From an uncultured Prevotellaceae bacterium (GTDB taxonomy: Bacteria > Bacteroidota > Bacteroidia > Bacteroidales > Muribaculaceae), in the NCBI GenBank assembly GCA_937896015.1, contig CALBLR010000087.1, positions 1-7,612 of the forward strand: 7,612 bases of DNA. The letters run 5' to 3'. Position numbers and translations under genes: made by a program. The notes under the pieces were generated by a model. The model saw only the letters and a list, made by a program, of their open reading frames with translations, had not been told where the DNA came from and searched no databases. Positions within the stretch are counted from its first letter, which is position 1. Each line of letters starts with the position of its first letter. Positions 1-5,959 of this stretch are shown here, one piece after another.

Positions 1-1
1 T

Positions 2-1144
2 CTGTGGCTTCCCAAGGGCGCAGCTCTGCGCAACCGCCTGCAAGACTTCCTGGCCAAAATCCAGAAGCGCTACGGCTATCAGCAGGTCATCACCCCGCAC
101 ATCGGCAACAAGATGCTGTATGTCACCTCGGGCCACTATGCAAAATATGGCAAGGACTCGTTCCAGCCCATCCACACACCCGAGGAGGGCGAGGAATACT
201 TCCTGAAGCCCATGAACTGCCCTCACCACTGCGAGGTCTACCGCACTTCGCCGCGCAGCTACAAGGACCTGCCGCTGCGCATCGCCGAGTTCGGCACCGT
301 GTACCGCTATGAGCAGAGTGGCGAGCTGCACGGACTCACACGCGTGCGCTGCTTCACACAAGACGACGCCCACCTCTTCTGCACCCCCGACCAGCTGAAG
401 CAGGAATTCCTTGGCGTGATGGAAATCATCGCCTTCATCTTCAAGGTGTTCGGCTTTGAGTATGAGGCTCAGATTTCGCTGCGCGACCCCAACCACAAAG
501 AGAAGTATGTGGGCACCGACGAGGTGTGGGACAAGGCCGAGAAAGCCATCATCGAGGCTTGCGCCGAGAAGGGGCTTGTGGCCAAGCAGGTTACCGGTGA
601 GGCAGCATTCTATGGTCCTAAGCTCGACTTCATGGTGAAGGACGCCCTTGGCCGCCGCTGGCAGCTGGGCACCATTCAGGTGGACTACAATCTGCCCGAG
701 CGCTTCAAACTTGAATACACCGGCGCCGATAACCAGAAGCACCGCCCCGTGATGATTCACCGCGCGCCGTTCGGCTCGCTCGAGCGCTTCATAGCAGTGC
801 TGCTCGAGCACACAGCCGGCCATCTGCCTCTGTGGCTTGCCCCCGACCAGGCCGTGATTCTGCCCATCAGCGAGAAGTATAACGACTATGCCAAGCATGT
901 GGCACAGGTGCTCGACGAGAACAACGTGCGCGCCACCATCGACGACCGCAACGAGAAAATCGGCAAGAAAATACGCGACAACGAGCTCAAGCGCATCCCC
1001 TATCTGCTTATAGTGGGTGAGAAAGAGGCTAATAGCGAAGAAGTTTCGGTGAGAAAACAAGGCGAAGGCGATAAAGGTTCGGAAAAAATTACTACCTTTG
1101 CAGCCGATATTAATCGCGAAGTAGCGAAAATGACAAACTTTTAA
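2..1144 (+). CDS. thrS: Threonyl-tRNA synthetase, 3' part (5' end outside window)
   Basis: Class II synthetase that charges tRNA-Thr with threonine in the cytoplasm. The reading frame is open from base 2, giving 380 codons. By comparison with the 642-residue E. coli enzyme, roughly 260 N-terminal residues (TGS and editing domains) lie upstream. Visible in this fragment are the catalytic core with MNCPHH (residues 71-76), the motif 2 region [18 protein letters not shown], and motif 3 [11 protein letters not shown]. The zinc ligands should be C73, H124 and H253; the C-to-H spacing of 51 equals that of E. coli C334/H385. The anticodon-binding domain runs from about residue 282 to the end. The gene ends 9 bases before the infC ATG, the usual thrS-infC-rpmI-rplT order. 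The last 45 or so codons are visibly richer in A/T-ending codons than the rest. Identification is certain; only the start is missing. Confidence 0.97.
   Translation: MWLPKGAALRNRLQDFLAKIQKRYGYQQVITPHIGNKMLYVTSGHYAKYGKDSFQPIHTPEEGEEYFLKPMNCPHHCEVYRTSPRSYKDLPLRIAEFGTVYRYEQSGELHGLTRVRCFTQDDAHLFCTPDQLKQEFLGVMEIIAFIFKVFGFEYEAQISLRDPNHKEKYVGTDEVWDKAEKAIIEACAEKGLVAKQVTGEAAFYGPKLDFMVKDALGRRWQLGTIQVDYNLPERFKLEYTGADNQKHRPVMIHRAPFGSLERFIAVLLEHTAGHLPLWLAPDQAVILPISEKYNDYAKHVAQVLDENNVRATIDDRNEKIGKKIRDNELKRIPYLLIVGEKEANSEEVSVRKQGEGDKGSEKITTFAADINREVAKMTNF
1093..1100 (+). promoter_or_regulatory. Possible internal -7 box for infC inside thrS
   Basis: TACCTTTG followed by CA matches the Bacteroidetes -7 consensus TAnnTTTG and has the same core as the boxes before the tRNA and SPOR genes. 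It lies 54 bases before the infC ATG, inside thrS codons. No TTTG is found 19-21 bases upstream (the place is occupied by CGAT), so this is only half a promoter. E. coli also has infC promoters within thrS. It may be a chance match in coding sequence. Confidence 0.3.
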
Positions 1145-1153
1145 AATTACTTG

Positions 1154-1852
1154 ATGGAGAAAAAACCATTTTGGACAGGTCCTAAGCGACCGGCTTTCAG
1201 TAGCAACAACAGTGGCCCGCGCCCCATGGGCGGCCGTGGCCGCGATGCCCGTCGTGGCGGCAGAAAAAACGATAAGGACAGCCACGCTATCAATGAGCAG
1301 ATACGCCACCGCGAAGTGCGCCTTGTGGGCGACAACGTGGAGGAGGGCATCTATCCCATTGTGAAGGCGCAGAAGATTGCCGACGAGCAGGGTCTCGACC
1401 TCATTGAGATAGCACCGATGGCCAAGCCGCCAGTGTGCAAAATCATGGACTACCAGAAGTTCCTTTACCAGCAGCGCAAGCGCCTGAAGGAGCAGAAGGC
1501 GAAGTCGACCAAAGTGGTGGTCAAGGAAATACGCTTCGGGCCGCAGACCGATGCGCACGACTACGACTTTAAGCTCAAGCACGCCATCGGCTTCCTGCAA
1601 GACGGAGCCAAGGTGAAGTCGTACGTGTTCTTCAAAGGCCGCTCAATCCTCTTCAAGGAGCAGGGCGAGACTCTGCTGCTGCGCTTTGCCAACGACCTTG
1701 AGGACTATGGCAAGCTCGACCAGATGCCCGTGCTCGAAGGCAAGCGCATGACCATTATGATTTCTCCTAAGAAAGTGGCCCCCGCCAAGAAGAAGGATGC
1801 CGCGCCAGCCAAGAAGGAAGACGCCGACACTGCGGAGACTGCCGGAGAGTAA
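1154..1852 (+). CDS. infC: Translation initiation factor IF-3
   Basis: Binds the 30S subunit, keeps 50S away and checks start-codon and initiator-tRNA pairing. The protein has 232 residues from the ATG. Residues 1-45 are a basic, Gly/Arg-rich extension ([13 protein letters not shown]). The IF3 N domain starts at AINEQIR and runs to about residue 114, with the hallmark [14 protein letters not shown]. The IF3 C domain is about 121-206 ([41 protein letters not shown]). The tail is a Lys/Ala/Asp-rich stretch. Most IF-3 proteins begin within a few residues of the INEQIR segment, so the extension is longer than usual. A TTG directly precedes the ATG (1151), giving one extra residue; I prefer the ATG. 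infC in many bacteria uses a rare start codon for autoregulation, and that is not evident here. The gene sits 9 bases after thrS and is probably cotranscribed with it. Confidence 0.96.
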   Translation: MEKKPFWTGPKRPAFSSNNSGPRPMGGRGRDARRGGRKNDKDSHAINEQIRHREVRLVGDNVEEGIYPIVKAQKIADEQGLDLIEIAPMAKPPVCKIMDYQKFLYQQRKRLKEQKAKSTKVVVKEIRFGPQTDAHDYDFKLKHAIGFLQDGAKVKSYVFFKGRSILFKEQGETLLLRFANDLEDYGKLDQMPVLEGKRMTIMISPKKVAPAKKKDAAPAKKEDADTAETAGE

Positions 1853-1966
1853 TTGCTTTCCCGCCACGGCGGCAAAGCTAAAAAGCAACTGAGAAAAGAA
1901 GGGCATCAGGCTTGGTAAGTGCCTGTTCCCGCTACAAATAAATAATTTTTTTAAACAAAAAGCAAA
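1853..1966 (+). promoter_or_regulatory. Structured leader before rpmI
   Basis: This 114-nt spacer is long for adjacent ribosomal genes. Its first half can fold as GCTTT (1855-1859) with AAAGC (1874-1878) enclosing CCGC/GCGG. Alternatively TTGCTTT (1853-1859) can pair with AAAGCAA (1882-1888). The second half has GGG (1901-1903), CAGGC (1907-1911) pairing with GCCTG (1921-1925) over a 9-nt loop, then CCC (1928-1930), which can close on the GGG. An A/T-rich start region follows. In E. coli and Bacillus, L20 represses this operon through RNA leaders. A similar role here is inferred from position and folding only. No U-run follows either hairpin, so a terminator is unlikely. Confidence 0.4.
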
Positions 1967-2164
1967 ATGCCAAAAGTTAAGACTAATTCCGGTGCCAAAA
2001 AAAGGTTCACCTTTACCGGAACAGGAAAGATTAAAAGAAAACATGCTTACAAAAGTCACATCTTGACAAAGAAGACTAAAAAGCAGAAGCGTAACCTCAC
2101 CCACGTCAGCATCGTTGACAAGGCTAATCTCAACAGCATCCGTCTGCTCCTCGTTAAGAAGTAA
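1967..2164 (+). CDS. rpmI: 50S ribosomal protein L35
   Basis: Small, very basic component of the large ribosomal subunit. The 65 residues match the normal family length. The N-terminal [14 protein letters not shown] and the internal [19 protein letters not shown] segment are the L35 signature. The ATG is preceded by an A-rich stretch and has no Shine-Dalgarno sequence, which is usual in Bacteroidetes. Codon use is more A/T-rich than in the neighbouring thrS, as is common at starts of highly expressed genes in this phylum. It lies between infC and rplT in the standard order, separated from each by a structured spacer, so translation may be controlled separately from infC. Confidence 0.97.
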   Translation: MPKVKTNSGAKKRFTFTGTGKIKRKHAYKSHILTKKTKKQKRNLTHVSIVDKANLNSIRLLLVKK

Positions 2165-2311
2165 GCAGCCGCAGTGTCAAGAGACAAAATCAAGGTTATC
2201 ACTTTTAATCTAAAGAGATTTTAATCATTTTTACTAACAGAGTGCTTAGCTCAAAAGGGCAGCCGGCTCGCATGGCGGCTGACGCTAACATTCAAAATTC
2301 AATTTAAAAAA
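2165..2311 (+). promoter_or_regulatory. Structured leader before rplT
   Basis: A 147-nt spacer between rpmI and rplT. It contains TGTC/GACA (2175-2186), a small AATCT/AGATT hairpin (2207-2220), and an 8-base direct repeat TTTTAATC (2203-2210 and 2219-2226). The main element is a 6-bp hairpin CAGCCG/CGGCTG (2260-2265 with 2276-2281). GGGCA (2257-2261) overlaps the left arm of this hairpin and CGCTA (2283-2287) follows it, as in the rpmI leader. No good -7 box was found, so a separate promoter is not supported. A role as a binding site for L20 or another ribosomal protein is an inference. Confidence 0.4.
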
Positions 2312-2662
2312 ATGCCAAGATCAGTAAATCACGTAGCTTCAAGAGCAAAACGTAAAAAGATTTTAAAACTTACAAGAGGTTATTATGGCGCCCGTAAAAA
2401 CGTGTGGACCGTTGCCAAGAACACTTGGGAGAAGGGTCTCACCTACGCTTACCGCGACCGTAAGAATAAGAAACGCAACTTCCGCGCACTGTGGATTCAG
2501 CGTATCAACGCTGCCGCACGCCTCGAAGACCTTTCTTACTCTAAGCTCATGGGCCTGATTCACAAGGCAGGTATCGAGATTAACCGCAAGGTGCTCGCCG
2601 ACCTGGCTATGAACAACCCCGAGGCTTTCAAGGCCATCGTTGAGAAAGCCAAGAAGGCTTAA
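2312..2662 (+). CDS. rplT: 50S ribosomal protein L20
   Basis: Early-assembly protein of the large subunit that binds 23S rRNA, and the known repressor of this operon in E. coli and Bacillus. The 116 residues are the normal length. The N-terminal basic tail [20 protein letters not shown], the GYYGARKN segment, the [21 protein letters not shown] block and the C-terminal globular domain ([23 protein letters not shown]) are all present. The ATG follows TTTAAAAAA, an A-rich start typical of the phylum. It is the last gene of the operon and is followed 51 bases later by a strong hairpin terminator. Confidence 0.97.
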   Translation: MPRSVNHVASRAKRKKILKLTRGYYGARKNVWTVAKNTWEKGLTYAYRDRKNKKRNFRALWIQRINAAARLEDLSYSKLMGLIHKAGIEINRKVLADLAMNNPEAFKAIVEKAKKA

Positions 2663-2713
2663 AGGCAATATCCTCTCCCATATTCAACAGCGATTGAATA
2701 AAGGCAATGCAAA

Positions 2714-2748
2714 AAAAGCTGCTTCACACCCCGTGTGAGGCAGCTTTT
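2714..2748 (+). terminator. Rho-independent terminator after rplT
   Basis: The arms 2714-2729 and 2733-2748 form 16 consecutive pairs (one G-U) around a CCC loop. The 3' arm ends in TTTT and the 5' arm starts with an A-run, so the hairpin could work on either strand. It closes the thrS-infC-rpmI-rplT operon and insulates the small RNA downstream. Confidence 0.88.
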
Positions 2749-2782
2749 GCATTTCAGCCCCTATCTGTGTCAACCCCGTTGA

Positions 2783-2813
2783 AAATTATGGCAAATTATT
2801 GCCCGTATAATTT
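2783..2813 (+). promoter_or_regulatory. Imperfect palindrome abutting the small-RNA promoter
   Basis: AAATTAT (2783-2789) mirrors ATAATTT (2807-2813). Inside it GGCAA (2790-2794) mirrors TTGCC (2799-2803) around ATTA, with CGT unpaired on the right. The right outer arm overlaps the -33 TTTG at 2811. It could be an operator or merely an AT-rich upstream element; no regulator is identified. Confidence 0.35.
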
Positions 2814-2842
2814 GGTGGAGTGAACAACAATCACTAAATTTG
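2811..2842 (+). promoter_or_regulatory. Bacteroidetes promoter of the small RNA
   Basis: TTTG (2811-2814), a 20-base spacer, then TAAATTTG (2835-2842) is an exact match to the Bacteroidetes primary sigma consensus TTTG/TAnnTTTG. The -33 box is extended to TTTGGTGG, the same as in the tRNA promoter at 7348. Transcription would start near 2847-2850. Confidence 0.8.
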
Positions 2843-2848
2843 CATCAG

Positions 2849-3104
2849 TTAAGAGTAACGAAAATAACAACCACATCAAAGTCGATCGGGATACTCATCA
2901 AATTTTTATTGAAATGCCGAGTCAAGCATTTTTGCCAATGGCGGGCCCCAACCGACGAGGTGTTCCTTCCGGAACCGGGGGATTACAAAGGCACTGATGC
3001 CCTCAAATCCTGTATTTATCGGAGTTTCATCACATCCTTTGATGTGGCTTCTCATAGCAGAGCCTGCGGCCAAGCAATTGCGGCCGCAGGCTCTTGCGCT
3101 TTTT
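2849..3104 (+). ncRNA. Small RNA downstream of rplT, Bacteroidales-1 / 6S-like
   Basis: An independent transcription unit of about 255 nt, bounded by a consensus promoter and a 13-bp terminator, with no convincing reading frame. It folds as a rod. CCACATCAAAG (2871-2881) pairs perfectly with CTTTGATGTGG (3037-3047). CCCC (2946-2949) can pair with GGGG (2977-2980). GTTCC/GGAAC (2962-2975) forms an apical hairpin close to the transcript centre. A small hairpin GGCA/TGCC (2990-3001) lies on the 3' side. 6S RNA binds and restrains RNA polymerase holoenzyme through such a rod with a central bubble. The known Bacteroidales-1 family lies downstream of L20 genes, has a Bacteroidetes promoter and a terminator, and has been suggested to be 6S-like. 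Assignment rests on position and fold, not on an alignment. The 5' end is predicted to within a few bases. Confidence 0.72.
3059..3104 (+). terminator. Rho-independent terminator of the small RNA
   Basis: The perfect 13-bp GC-rich stem 3059-3071 with 3082-3094 surrounds a 10-base loop that can itself form two pairs. TGCGC and five T residues (3100-3104) follow. It defines the 3' end of the small RNA. Confidence 0.88.
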
Positions 3105-3130
3105 AATGCAAAAAAAACTCATTAACTTTG
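3100..3130 (+). promoter_or_regulatory. Promoter of the DUF1599 operon
   Basis: TAACTTTG (3123-3130) followed by CA is an exact -7 consensus match, 60 bases before the DUF1599 start codon. The -33 position falls on TTTT within the T-run of the preceding terminator (3100-3104), a 3-of-4 match to TTTG at a 19-base spacing. Transcription would begin near 3136. Confidence 0.55.
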
Positions 3131-3190
3131 CACTGCCATGCCCGGCTGGGCGCGGCGCATTCACACGTTCAAGCAAAGCAACTGTACTAT

Positions 3191-3748
3191 ATGGCTCAAG
3201 ACACAAGCAAAGAGTATGACCAGGTGGTGGCCGAGTGCCGCACCATGTTTGTCAACAAAATGAAGGACTACGGCCCCTCGTGGCGCATTCTGCGCCCCGA
3301 GTCGGTCACCGACCAGATATTCATCAAGGCCAAGCGCATACGCACTCTTGAAATCAACGGCGAGACCAAGGTGGGCGAGGGCATATGGCCCGAGTTCGTG
3401 GGCATCATCAACTACGGCATCATCGGCATGATTCAGCTCTCGCGCGGCTACGTGGGCAGTGTCGACATGACCGCCGACGAGGCCCTCGGCCTCTACGACA
3501 AGCTTATGGCCGGCACCAAGCGCCTAATGATGGCCAAAAACGCCGACTATGGCGAGGCATGGCGCGACATGCGCCTGCACAGCTACACCGACCTCATCCT
3601 CACCAAGCTAATGCGCGTGAAGCAGATTGAGGCCCACAACGGCGCCACCATTGTGAGCGAGGGCATAGCTGCCAACTATCAGGACATGATAAACTACTCT
3701 GTGTTTGCGCTCATCAAGCGCAACGAGGGGCGGGGGAGCGCGCAATGA
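3191..3748 (+). CDS. DUF1599 (Nmad1) protein with two tandem domain copies
   Basis: A 185-residue soluble protein with no signal peptide. It is an internal duplication: copy 1 is about residues 11-84 and copy 2 about 104-177. Both share the pattern K-x-x-DYG-x-(S/A)-WR, then R, TD-x-I-x-x-K-x-x-R, EGI, and INY. This is DUF1599, also called nucleotide modification associated domain 1, an all-helical family named for its occurrence near base-modification genes. Its biochemical role is not established. No modification genes are in this window, so it appears to be a chromosomal housekeeping version. The frame is open back to a TTG at 3128, but that lies inside the promoter, so I chose the ATG at 3191. 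Its TGA overlaps the next ATG (ATGA), implying translational coupling. Confidence 0.9.
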   Translation: MAQDTSKEYDQVVAECRTMFVNKMKDYGPSWRILRPESVTDQIFIKAKRIRTLEINGETKVGEGIWPEFVGIINYGIIGMIQLSRGYVGSVDMTADEALGLYDKLMAGTKRLMMAKNADYGEAWRDMRLHSYTDLILTKLMRVKQIEAHNGATIVSEGIAANYQDMINYSVFALIKRNEGRGSAQ

Positions 3749-5070
3749 TCAAGGCTCATTCCGCCATGGCACGCTACTCGGCTTCGTGGGCCAACAGGCT
3801 CGCGGTGCTCGTGCTGCGACTTGCGGTGGGGGGCGTGTTTATGTATTCCGGCTTTGTCAAGGCCGTCGACCCTACGGGCAGCTACTATAAGTTCATCGAC
3901 TACGCTCAGGCGCTGGGCTGGCACTGGCTGCTGGGCTTCACTCTGTTTGGCGCCTTTGCCGTGGCTGTGGTGGAGTTCGTGCTTGGCCTTATGGTGGCTG
4001 TGGGCGCCTGCCGTCGAGGCGCGCCGGTGCTGGCGCTGCTCATGATGGCCGTCATGCTGCCGCTCACACTGTGGCTGGCCTTGACCGGGGCTGTGCCCGA
4101 CTGCGGCTGCTTCGGCGATGCCATGGTCATCAGCAATTGGGCCACATTCTGGAAAAACGTGGCCCTCACAGCCGCCGTAGCCTATCTCGTGGTGTTCAAC
4201 CGCAGCCTGCACAGCGTGTATGGCCCCGCGGTGCAGTGGGTGGTGATGCTCCTTGCGTTCCTTTATCCGCTGGCCATAGCGGCGGTGGGCTATGCCACGC
4301 AGCCGCTCATCGACTTCCGCCCATATCCCGTTGGCACCAGCCTTGCCCCGCGCCATACCGATGCCACGCAAGCCGGCTCCGACTTTGAGTATATATATGA
4401 AAAAGGCGGGGCGCAGCGCGCCTTTGGCATCGACAGTCTGCCGGGCGACGACTGGAGCTATGTGGACCGCCGCCTCAAGGCCGGCAAACCCGATCCCGTG
4501 GCGGCCTCCGGCGCCGAGGCAGTCACCGTCTACGACCACGGCGACGACGTCACCGCCGAGGTGTTCGACCCCGACCGCCAGCAGTTGCTAATCCTGTTTC
4601 CCGACCTTGCCGGCGTCAATATCTCTTACACCTATATGGTCAACGAACTGTGCGACTTCGCCCAGACGCGCGGAGCCGACGTCTATGGACTCACATCGGG
4701 CACCGCAGCCGAGATCGATGAGTGGCGCGACATCTCGATGGCCGCCTATCCGCTCTACAGCGTCGACGACTCGCAGCTGAAGATGCTGGCGCGCGGCAAC
4801 CCCGCGGTGGTGATGCTCTCGGGCGGACGCATCATGTGGAAGCGCACACTCAGCTCCATCGACCCCGCCCGTCTCGACGACAGCCTTGCCACGCTGCAGC
4901 AGCTGGGCTCCGACATGCATCCGCAGCTCACCCTGCGCCGCCTCACCGCCGCCCTTGTGGCCGCATTGGCCATTCTGCTGGCTGTCAACCGTTCGCACCG
5001 CCTCGCCTTGCTGCTTGTGCGCCGCGCAAAACGCAAAAAAAGCAAAACGGACAACGATAATAAAAAATAA
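3745..5070 (+). CDS. BT_3928-like membrane protein: DoxX/MauE-type domain plus thioredoxin-like domain
   Basis: A 441-residue inner-membrane protein. Hydrophobic segments lie at about residues 18-38, 62-88, 93-115, 136-152 and 165-183, followed by a soluble, probably periplasmic, region (185-395) and a last helix (397-413). A basic tail rich in Lys, Arg and Asp ends the protein. The DCGCFGD motif (119-125, Cys120 and Cys122) is typical of the DoxX/MauE redox-associated family. Residues 278-385 look like a thioredoxin fold (LLILFPDLAG, AAYPLYSVDD, NPAVVMLSGG) but have no CxxC, so this domain is unlikely to be a classical oxidoreductase. The ATG at 3745 overlaps the DUF1599 stop; an alternative ATG is at 3766. 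The gene corresponds to the uncharacterised BT_3928 family, found beside tpiA in Bacteroides. A disulfide or quinone-linked role is inferred from the family only. Confidence 0.85.
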   Translation: MIKAHSAMARYSASWANRLAVLVLRLAVGGVFMYSGFVKAVDPTGSYYKFIDYAQALGWHWLLGFTLFGAFAVAVVEFVLGLMVAVGACRRGAPVLALLMMAVMLPLTLWLALTGAVPDCGCFGDAMVISNWATFWKNVALTAAVAYLVVFNRSLHSVYGPAVQWVVMLLAFLYPLAIAAVGYATQPLIDFRPYPVGTSLAPRHTDATQAGSDFEYIYEKGGAQRAFGIDSLPGDDWSYVDRRLKAGKPDPVAASGAEAVTVYDHGDDVTAEVFDPDRQQLLILFPDLAGVNISYTYMVNELCDFAQTRGADVYGLTSGTAAEIDEWRDISMAAYPLYSVDDSQLKMLARGNPAVVMLSGGRIMWKRTLSSIDPARLDDSLATLQQLGSDMHPQLTLRRLTAALVAALAILLAVNRSHRLALLLVRRAKRKKSKTDNDNKK

Positions 5071-5075
5071 AGCAC

Positions 5076-5083
5076 TAACTTTG
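5076..5083 (+). promoter_or_regulatory. Putative tpiA promoter (-7 box)
   Basis: TAACTTTG followed by CA matches the -7 consensus and is identical to the box before the DUF1599 gene. It starts 5 bases after the upstream stop codon. No TTTG is visible 19-21 bases upstream (the region reads CAACG), so the -33 element is weak or missing. It would give an AT-rich leader of about 45 nt. Confidence 0.5.
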
Positions 5084-5135
5084 CAATCGAAACACAGAGA
5101 ATTACGATTTAAAAACAAAAATATTTTTTAAAGCA

Positions 5136-5894
5136 ATGAGAAAGAATATTGTAGCAGGTAACTGGAAGATGAACACTACAGTTCCCGAAGGCGTGAAACT
5201 GGCAAAGGAAGTTAACGACGCTGTGGCCGCTGCCGGCGACCTCAAGTGCGATGTTGTGATTGGCGTGCCCTTCACTCACCTCACAGCCGTTAAAGCCGTT
5301 ATCGACATCAACAAAGTGGGCCTGGCTGCCGAAAACTGCGCCGACCACACAAGCGGTGCCTACACCGGCGAGGTTTCGGCCCCCATGGTGGCTTCAACTG
5401 GCGCCAACTATGTGATCCTCGGCCACTCTGAGCGCCGCGGCTACTATGGCGAGACTTACGAAATTCTGAAAAACAAAGTTGATCTGGCCCTTGAGAGCGG
5501 CCTGAAGATCATCTTCTGCTGCGGCGAGAGCCTTGAAGAGCGCGAAAACGGCTCGTTCAAGGAAGTGATCAAGGCCGAGCTGGCCGACTCACTGTTCCAC
5601 CTCAGCGCTGAGGCATTCGCCAACATCGTGATTGCCTACGAGCCCATCTGGGCCATCGGCACCGGCAAGACCGCCACAAGCGACCAGGCTCAGGAAGTGC
5701 ACGCATTCATCCGCGGCCTCGTGGCCGAGAAGTATGGCGAGCAGGTGGCCAACGACACTACCATCCTCTACGGCGGCAGCTGCAAGCCCGCCAACGCTCC
5801 CGAACTCTTCGCTAAGCCCGACATCGACGGCGGCCTCATTGGCGGCGCATCGCTCAAGGCAGAGTCGTTCATGGGCATCGTCACAGCGTTCTAA
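5136..5894 (+). CDS. tpiA: Triosephosphate isomerase
   Basis: Cytoplasmic TIM-barrel enzyme that interconverts dihydroxyacetone phosphate and glyceraldehyde 3-phosphate in glycolysis and gluconeogenesis. The 252 residues match the usual length. Catalytic residues are present: Lys11 in GNWKMN, His97 in ILGHSERR and Glu169 in [14 protein letters not shown], which also carries the flexible active-site loop. The phosphate-binding YGGSCKPAN (212-220) and GGLIGGASL (232-240) motifs are intact. The ATG follows an A/T-rich leader without a Shine-Dalgarno sequence. First codons are A/T-rich, then GC-rich. It has its own -7 box upstream and a hairpin downstream, so it can be expressed apart from the preceding membrane protein gene. 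Confidence 0.97.
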   Translation: MRKNIVAGNWKMNTTVPEGVKLAKEVNDAVAAAGDLKCDVVIGVPFTHLTAVKAVIDINKVGLAAENCADHTSGAYTGEVSAPMVASTGANYVILGHSERRGYYGETYEILKNKVDLALESGLKIIFCCGESLEERENGSFKEVIKAELADSLFHLSAEAFANIVIAYEPIWAIGTGKTATSDQAQEVHAFIRGLVAEKYGEQVANDTTILYGGSCKPANAPELFAKPDIDGGLIGGASLKAESFMGIVTAF

Positions 5895-5928
5895 TCACGC
5901 CGTTAAGACACAATAAGTTGATATAAAA

Positions 5929-5959
5929 TTGGCTGCAAAGGTGATTTTCATTACCTTTG
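5929..5959 (+). promoter_or_regulatory. Promoter of the SPOR gene, inside the tpiA terminator
   Basis: TTGG (5929-5932), a 19-base spacer and TACCTTTG (5952-5959) resemble the Bacteroidetes promoter, with a good -7 box and a partial -33 box. It lies 35 bases before the SPOR start codon. Both the spacer and the -7 box are part of the hairpin arms at 5932-5963. Confidence 0.5.

Noticed and set aside
1643..2104. 153-residue - strand frame over infC and rpmI
   Set aside because: It crosses two certain ribosomal/translation genes and a leader, with a composition expected from antisense reading.
2914..2997. Short peptide frame (MPSQAFLPMAG...) inside the small RNA
   Set aside because: About 27 codons with no family resemblance, and the bases are used by the rod fold.
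2840..3106. 88-residue open frame after rplT
   Set aside because: It starts inside the -7 box, runs into the terminator, has no recognisable family and overlaps the structured small RNA.
3128..3190. N-terminal extension of DUF1599 from a TTG start
   Set aside because: It would begin inside the -7 promoter box; residues are unlike the family, and the ATG at 3191 fits the domain start.
3694..4539. 281-residue frame on the - strand opposite the membrane protein gene
   Set aside because: His/Gly/Ala-rich composition typical of the antisense of a GC-rich gene; the + strand frame has a recognisable domain and coupled start.
4588..5118. 176-residue - strand frame across the end of the membrane protein gene
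   Set aside because: No recognisable domain; it covers the tpiA promoter region and is an antisense shadow.
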